From NCBI GenBank assembly GCA_009772935.1, contig WOUR01000025.1, positions 1 through 64,000 on the forward strand: a stretch of DNA of 64,000 nucleotides. Direction: 5' to 3'. The first letter of the stretch is position 1. The number at the start of each line of letters is the position of its first letter. This DNA is from Rhodospirillaceae bacterium. Lineage in GTDB: Bacteria > Pseudomonadota > Alphaproteobacteria > Reyranellales > Reyranellaceae. Position numbers and translations under genes: made by a program. Of this stretch, positions 59,983 to 64,000 are shown piece by piece. The notes below the pieces were generated by a model, which saw only the letters and a list, made by a program, of their open reading frames with translations, searched no databases and had not been told where the DNA came from.

Positions 59983-60939
59983 TCAACGGGAGCTGATCAC
60001 CGTCAGGTAGGGCGAGATCCGGGTGACGCGGCCCTGCTGGAGATCGACCAGCGCGCGCAGGGCATCGTCGGGCCGGTCAAGGTCGATGATTCCCGAGACC
60101 AGACTGTTGGCGATCCGGGAATCCGCGAAGACGATCATGCCCGGCATGCGTCGGCCCACCTGCTCCACCACGTCCCGCAGGACGGCGTCGTAAGCGACCA
60201 GTCGGCGGTCCCTCCAGGCGGCGACGTCGCCCGGCACGACCGTTCCCCTGCCGACCTGCCCATCGCCGGCAATATGTACCCATTGCCCCGCAGCCAGCGC
60301 GGCAACCTCGCCCGCTCCGCTCCGCGTGACGTTCACGCTGCCGCTCTGGACCGACACGGCGACGCCCGTCTCCGATCTCGCGACGTCGAACGCCGTGCCG
60401 GTCACGGTGACGTCGACCTGCCCCACGCTCACGACGAACGGTCGCTGCGCCGACGGCGTGACCTCGAAAAACGCCTGGCCGGACAGCAGCCGCACCGACC
60501 GTCGGGCTTCGGCATACTCGACTGCCACCGCGCTGCCGGCGTCGAGCGCAATCCGGCTCCCGTCCTCCAGGACGATATCGCGCCTCTCGGCCGTCCCCGT
60601 CATGTGATCGGCCGCCAGACGCAGCTGCAGGGCCGGGACGGCAAACAGGGCCACGCACGCGGCCAGCGCCGCGCCGGCCATCATCGACACGGGCCTGCGA
60701 TACCAGGACCGTCCGCCACGCGCGGCTTCGCGACGGGCGGCCGTGAGCGGAGGAAGGGCGACCGAGGCGCCCCAGACGGGCCCGACCGCCGCGTAGGCCC
60801 GACGATGCATCTCGCTGCGCGACAGCCAGCTCTCGAACTCCGCGCGCAGTTCCGCGTCGCCTGGCGCGCTCTCCAGCCGCATGAGCCAGTCGATTACCTG
60901 GCCTTGAAGGGACTCTCCCTTGGCGGGCGCCGGGTTCAC
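59983..60939 (-). CDS. FecR-family anti-sigma/signal transducer
   Basis: A 318-residue regulator with an N-terminal cytosolic DUF4880-type region (VIDWLMRLESAPGDAELRA, FESWLSRS), one transmembrane helix (MMAGAALAACVALFAVPAL) and a periplasmic FecR domain (DGSRIALDAGSAVAVEY, RLLSGQAFFEVTPSAQRPF). The C-terminal domain resembles STN partners (LRALVDLQQGRVTRI). GTG 60939 follows GAGGAA. It couples the TonB receptor to the sigma factor just upstream. Confidence 0.92.
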   Translation of the reverse strand: MNPAPAKGESLQGQVIDWLMRLESAPGDAELRAEFESWLSRSEMHRRAYAAVGPVWGASVALPPLTAARREAARGGRSWYRRPVSMMAGAALAACVALFAVPALQLRLAADHMTGTAERRDIVLEDGSRIALDAGSAVAVEYAEARRSVRLLSGQAFFEVTPSAQRPFVVSVGQVDVTVTGTAFDVARSETGVAVSVQSGSVNVTRSGAGEVAALAAGQWVHIAGDGQVGRGTVVPGDVAAWRDRRLVAYDAVLRDVVEQVGRRMPGMIVFADSRIANSLVSGIIDLDRPDDALRALVDLQQGRVTRISPYLTVISSR

Positions 60940-61021
60940 AGTCTCGATTCCTCAGTCGGGCAGCGAACGGCCTCTCCCAGAACGACGAATGGCCGCCCGT
61001 GAATTTAACGGCCCGCCCCGG

Positions 61022-61579
61022 TTATTCGAAGATCAATCCCTCGGCGCCGGGCCGGTTCAGCGTGCAATGGAGCAGCGCGTCCTTGATTATCTTGTGGACG
61101 CGCGGCACCGAGACGCCGAGATGGGTGGCGATCTCCTGGAGAGTGCGGCGCTCGACGCGATACAGGACGAAGGCAACCTGGGTGCGCTCCGGCAATCCGG
61201 CCAGGCTCCGCTCCAGCGACCGCAGCTCGTCGCGGAAGTGCAGGATTCGCTCCGCCGACGGCGCGTCGCTGGGCACGCCCTCCATCGTCTCGGCAGTGAT
61301 CGGCTGGGGAAGATGGGCTGAGCGGCGCCGCAACCAGTCGAGCGCGAGATTGCGCACGATGGTGAAGAGATACCTGGTCGGCTGGGCGAGATCGCCGGAT
61401 TCGCCGGCCTTCGAGGAGAAGCGGAGCCACGCCTCCTGGACGACATCCTCCGCACTCGCCCGGTCACGCAGCAGGTGATGGGCGTAGGTCAGCAGCTCGT
61501 TTCGATGCGCCATGTAGATGGCCAGCGATGAATCCGCGGACGCCAAAAGGCTTCGCTCCATATTGCGAACGGCTCGCAT
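61022..61579 (-). CDS. FecI-like ECF sigma factor
   Basis: A 185-residue extracytoplasmic-function sigma factor. Region 2 is visible in RDRASAEDVVQEAWLRF and region 4 in TLQEIATHLGVSVPRVHKII. It should drive the receptor operon on ferric-siderophore sensing. Either ATG 61579 or 61561 could be the start; neither has a good ribosome-binding site. It is first in the sigma-FecR-receptor-PepSY order. Confidence 0.92.
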   Translation of the reverse strand: MRAVRNMERSLLASADSSLAIYMAHRNELLTYAHHLLRDRASAEDVVQEAWLRFSSKAGESGDLAQPTRYLFTIVRNLALDWLRRRSAHLPQPITAETMEGVPSDAPSAERILHFRDELRSLERSLAGLPERTQVAFVLYRVERRTLQEIATHLGVSVPRVHKIIKDALLHCTLNRPGAEGLIFE

Positions 61580-61625
61580 TCTCTTCTACAAAGAGGCGAA
61601 CGGCTTTGCAAGACTGTACGTCCTT

Positions 61626-62051
61626 TCAGCATCGGACCGGCAGTGCCACTGCGTCGTCGAATGCCGGCAGGCTGGCGCGGATCGGCGGCGAATCGAGCCA
61701 TTTGCGAGCCTTTCCCGCATCCTTGAACACACGCATCGGCCGCCTTGCTGCAGCCAGGATACCAAGCAGGCGCGATAACATCACATACCTGTCGTCCGGC
61801 GCGACGACGGCCAACGCACCGTGATCCTGGCCTTCGTGCTGCAGAGCTCGGAGGCGCACGCCGATCCCCAACATCTCGATCGCGCTCATCTGTGTGTTGC
61901 CGTTCGTACCGTCGAACAATTTGCGATAGCCGAGCCCTTTTGCGCCCACCACCGCGTCAATCATCTCATTCACTTCGGCGAGCTCGACGTTGCCATCGCA
62001 GGTCGCCACGAAGATCTGCAGCCGCGAGTCGATGGTCCAGTGCAAAGGCAT
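61626..62051 (-). CDS. STAS/SEC14-like small protein
   Basis: A 141-residue protein starting MPLHWTIDSRLQIFVATCDG, followed by EVNEMIDAVVGAKGLGYRKL and VRLRALQHEGQDHGALAVVA. This pattern matches the SpoIIAA-like (STAS/SEC14) proteins that are widespread in alphaproteobacteria. Ligand and partner are unknown. It precedes the sigma factor gene by 46 bp on the same strand. Confidence 0.7.
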   Translation of the reverse strand: MPLHWTIDSRLQIFVATCDGNVELAEVNEMIDAVVGAKGLGYRKLFDGTNGNTQMSAIEMLGIGVRLRALQHEGQDHGALAVVAPDDRYVMLSRLLGILAAARRPMRVFKDAGKARKWLDSPPIRASLPAFDDAVALPVRC

Positions 62052-62194
62052 TCTCAGAAGATCCGCTACGCACGTCAGAACGAGATTCCGACAATGATCT
62101 GCAGCTCGGCCACTGGCAAGAAATCAACGACGTTCCTGGCCGACGCAACTGAAAATGGGCTCCGCCGTATCGGCGCACCAGCCCGCAAGTCGGA

Positions 62195-63394
62195 ATGGAC
62201 GGGCCCGCAGTGGGATGGCAGCTTGCGCGCACCATGGCCCTTCGCGAAGATTCTACCTTCGCCCCGGACTGGGCGCGAACCCTGATCGACCCTCAGGCTT
62301 TCGCTCACGAGCAGCGCTGCCTCGCCTATGTCTGGACGTTCCTAGGCCTCACGACGGATCTCGCGAAGGACGGTGACTGGTTTCGCACAACGCTGGCGAT
62401 GCGATCGGTGTTCGTGCAGCGGTTCGGTACCGTACTCAGGGGCTTTGAGAATGTCTGCGCCCATCGCTTCCATCCGTTGCGGACCGAGGACAACGGCAAC
62501 GGGCCTATCGTCTGCGGGTTTCATCACTGGCGATACGACGCCGACGGGTCCGCCATCGGCATTCCGAAATGCCAGGAGAATTTCGGCACCGTGTCGCGCG
62601 CGCTGGGCGCGCGTCTCAATGCAATCGAGATTGCGACCTGTGGCACGCTGGTGTTTGGCCGTTTTCCCGCCCCGGTAAGGCGCGACTCGCTCGAGGAATT
62701 CCTTGGTCCTGGCTTCCCAATCCTCTCGGCAATGTCGCGATCGAGGTCCAGCCCGCGGACCCTGTCGATGCCCGTTGCGGCCAACTGGCGGCTGAACCTT
62801 CACATCAGCCTCGACGACTATCACACCGTCGCGGTCCATCCGACGACGTTCGGTAAAAGCGGCTACATGCGGCGGGAAGACATGAGCTATGTCCGCTTCG
62901 GTCTGCATAGCGCCTTTCTCAACACCAGCAAACCGGACGCCTTCGCAGATATGGCCGCCGCCTGCGCCGACGGCTCCTTCCGGGCGACGCATTACTGCAT
63001 CTTTCAGATCCTGCCGAACCTGATCGTTGCCCTGCTTCGCTCCGACGGCGAGTTCTTCCATTGCTACGTCCAGCAATCGGTTCCCGTGGCGCACGACCAA
63101 TCGGTCCAGCGGATCTGGGTCCATCCGGCACCCTTTCCGGCCGACCATGCCTGGCCCATTCGCTGGACCCGGACGCTGAGCGATCCCATTCGCAACCGGC
63201 TGCTCCCGCACTACGTCCGCCGCGTCGGACGCGAAGACAATGCTGTCTGCGAACGCTTGCAGGAGGTCGCGCACCAGATCGACAGGCCCCCTTTCCTGTC
63301 GGCCGTCGAGGAACGAATCGGCTGGTTCGAACAGGCCTACCGGCAACTCGTCGCCGAGGGCAATGACATCGTGAAGAACACGGCGACCGTCTGA
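62195..63394 (+). CDS. Rieske [2Fe-2S] non-haem iron oxygenase, alpha-subunit-like
   Basis: A 399-residue Rieske-type ring-hydroxylating oxygenase. The cluster ligands are Cys/His in NVCAHRFHPL and CGFHHWRYD. The mononuclear iron site is the Asp/His/His set in SLDDYHTVAVHPTTF. No beta subunit, ferredoxin or reductase is adjacent. ATG 62195 or 62234 could be the start. Substrate unknown. Confidence 0.88.
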   Translation: MDGPAVGWQLARTMALREDSTFAPDWARTLIDPQAFAHEQRCLAYVWTFLGLTTDLAKDGDWFRTTLAMRSVFVQRFGTVLRGFENVCAHRFHPLRTEDNGNGPIVCGFHHWRYDADGSAIGIPKCQENFGTVSRALGARLNAIEIATCGTLVFGRFPAPVRRDSLEEFLGPGFPILSAMSRSRSSPRTLSMPVAANWRLNLHISLDDYHTVAVHPTTFGKSGYMRREDMSYVRFGLHSAFLNTSKPDAFADMAAACADGSFRATHYCIFQILPNLIVALLRSDGEFFHCYVQQSVPVAHDQSVQRIWVHPAPFPADHAWPIRWTRTLSDPIRNRLLPHYVRRVGREDNAVCERLQEVAHQIDRPPFLSAVEERIGWFEQAYRQLVAEGNDIVKNTATV

Positions 63395-63505
63395 GTTCGA
63401 CCGGAGCGGCCCATCCGACCCGGGTCGATCGACCCCGAGCCATTTGTTGCCGGACGGCACCGACTGCAGCCCCCGAGGGCACATGCCCCCGCGCGCGGCG
63501 AACAC

Positions 63506-63982
63506 TCAATCGAGTGCGGCCTGGCCGGCGCGGGCGCGGAACAGGTTGATCTTGCGATAGGCGGGGTCGCCGGTGACTTCACGTCCCACCCAAGGTGGCA
63601 GGGGTAGCGCGCAATCGAGCCGCGTAAGTTCGATCTCGGCCAGCACCACGTCCGCCATCACGCCGCTATACACATCGACCAGCCACATGAAGCCCTCGTA
63701 GCGCACGAAGTAGCGCGTCTTGCCGATCACATTGCCGTCGCAATGCCTGGCGAGCAAATCCTCCGCGTCGGCCAAGGGAATGGGATACTCGAATTCGGCG
63801 TTCACGCCTGGTGCCTGGCGGGCCTTGACGGTGAGCGTCGCTTGCCCGTCGCAAAGACGCACGCGCACTTTGCGCCCACCCATCATGGCAACCAGACCAT
63901 CCACGAGATGCTGCTCGCGAACGACGCTGGCGCGCCAATCCTCGCTCGCAACGAGAAACTTGCGCTCGATTTCGGTTCCCAT
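63506..63982 (-). CDS. CYTH-domain (inorganic triphosphatase-like) protein
   Basis: A 158-residue CYTH protein. The N-terminal ExExK motif (GTEIERKFLV) and the paired Arg/Lys strands (RKVRVRLCDGQATLTVKAR) form the polyphosphate-binding tunnel; acidic residues ADVVLAEIELTRLD complete it. Relatives hydrolyse inorganic triphosphate. It is near full length for a stand-alone CYTH domain. ATG 63982 is close to the window end. Confidence 0.9.
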   Translation of the reverse strand: MGTEIERKFLVASEDWRASVVREQHLVDGLVAMMGGRKVRVRLCDGQATLTVKARQAPGVNAEFEYPIPLADAEDLLARHCDGNVIGKTRYFVRYEGFMWLVDVYSGVMADVVLAEIELTRLDCALPLPPWVGREVTGDPAYRKINLFRARAGQAALD

Positions 63983-64000
63983 GCGGGTGGGAAATAGGCC

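Overview
The window is high-GC DNA with dense genes, short intergenic gaps and many 1-4 nt start/stop overlaps. Gene content points to a free-living, probably soil or freshwater, alphaproteobacterium: a SelD/flavoprotein fusion, RraA, crotonase and TauD-like enzymes, a GlxA-type AraC regulator beside betaine-type catabolism, a FecIR-TonB iron system and a large KatE catalase. I cannot name the genus from sequence alone.

Layout. 1-8 kb: end of a multi-pass membrane protein, a selenide water dikinase fused to an FAD/NAD oxidoreductase domain, a tiny Lys/Ala-rich basic protein, an OsmC-like protein, an RraA-like protein, CinA with an altered C-terminal domain, a crotonase and a membrane J-domain protein. 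8-15 kb: a TauD-like dioxygenase; aspartate-semialdehyde dehydrogenase (asd) preceded by what reads as a complete threonine/lysine attenuator (leaderless leader peptide plus intrinsic terminator); XRE and LysR regulators; a Ku gene broken in three places; a cupin; and exported MsrA and MsrB. 15-28 kb: an aminotransferase and a five-gene peptide-type ABC transporter on the minus strand, a GlxA/AraC regulator, and a translationally coupled plus-strand set of amidohydrolase, CobW-type GTPase and dimethylglycine/sarcosine dehydrogenase-like flavoprotein.

28.4-45.1 kb is the accessory part. It holds an IS1182-type element with a frameshifted transposase and a 4-bp target duplication, an AT-richer gene remnant with no visible start, the C-terminal stub of an N-acyl-D-amino-acid deacylase, and a block of about 14 kb of podovirus-type morphogenesis and lysis genes. 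That block reads entirely on the minus strand from terminase to tail fibre. It resembles the Bordetella BPP-1 (Bbp) structural module and has no integrase, repressor, replication or small-terminase gene in the window.

45-55 kb: a leuC without an adjacent leuD, then a stress-type cluster (glycine-rich membrane protein, secreted EF-hand-like protein, DSFPGSDP-motif protein, SDR, hemerythrin, KatE catalase), a compact three-gene operon ending in an isochorismatase-family hydrolase, small hypotheticals and an HpcH/HpaI aldolase. 55-64 kb: an iron-uptake system transcribed as sigma factor, FecR, TonB receptor and PepSY membrane protein, a STAS/SEC14-like small protein, a Rieske oxygenase and a CYTH-domain protein.

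The strongest regulatory find is the asd attenuator at 9031-9207. The strongest structural find is the stripped-down phage block and its damaged left flank. I saw no tRNA, rRNA or CRISPR array.
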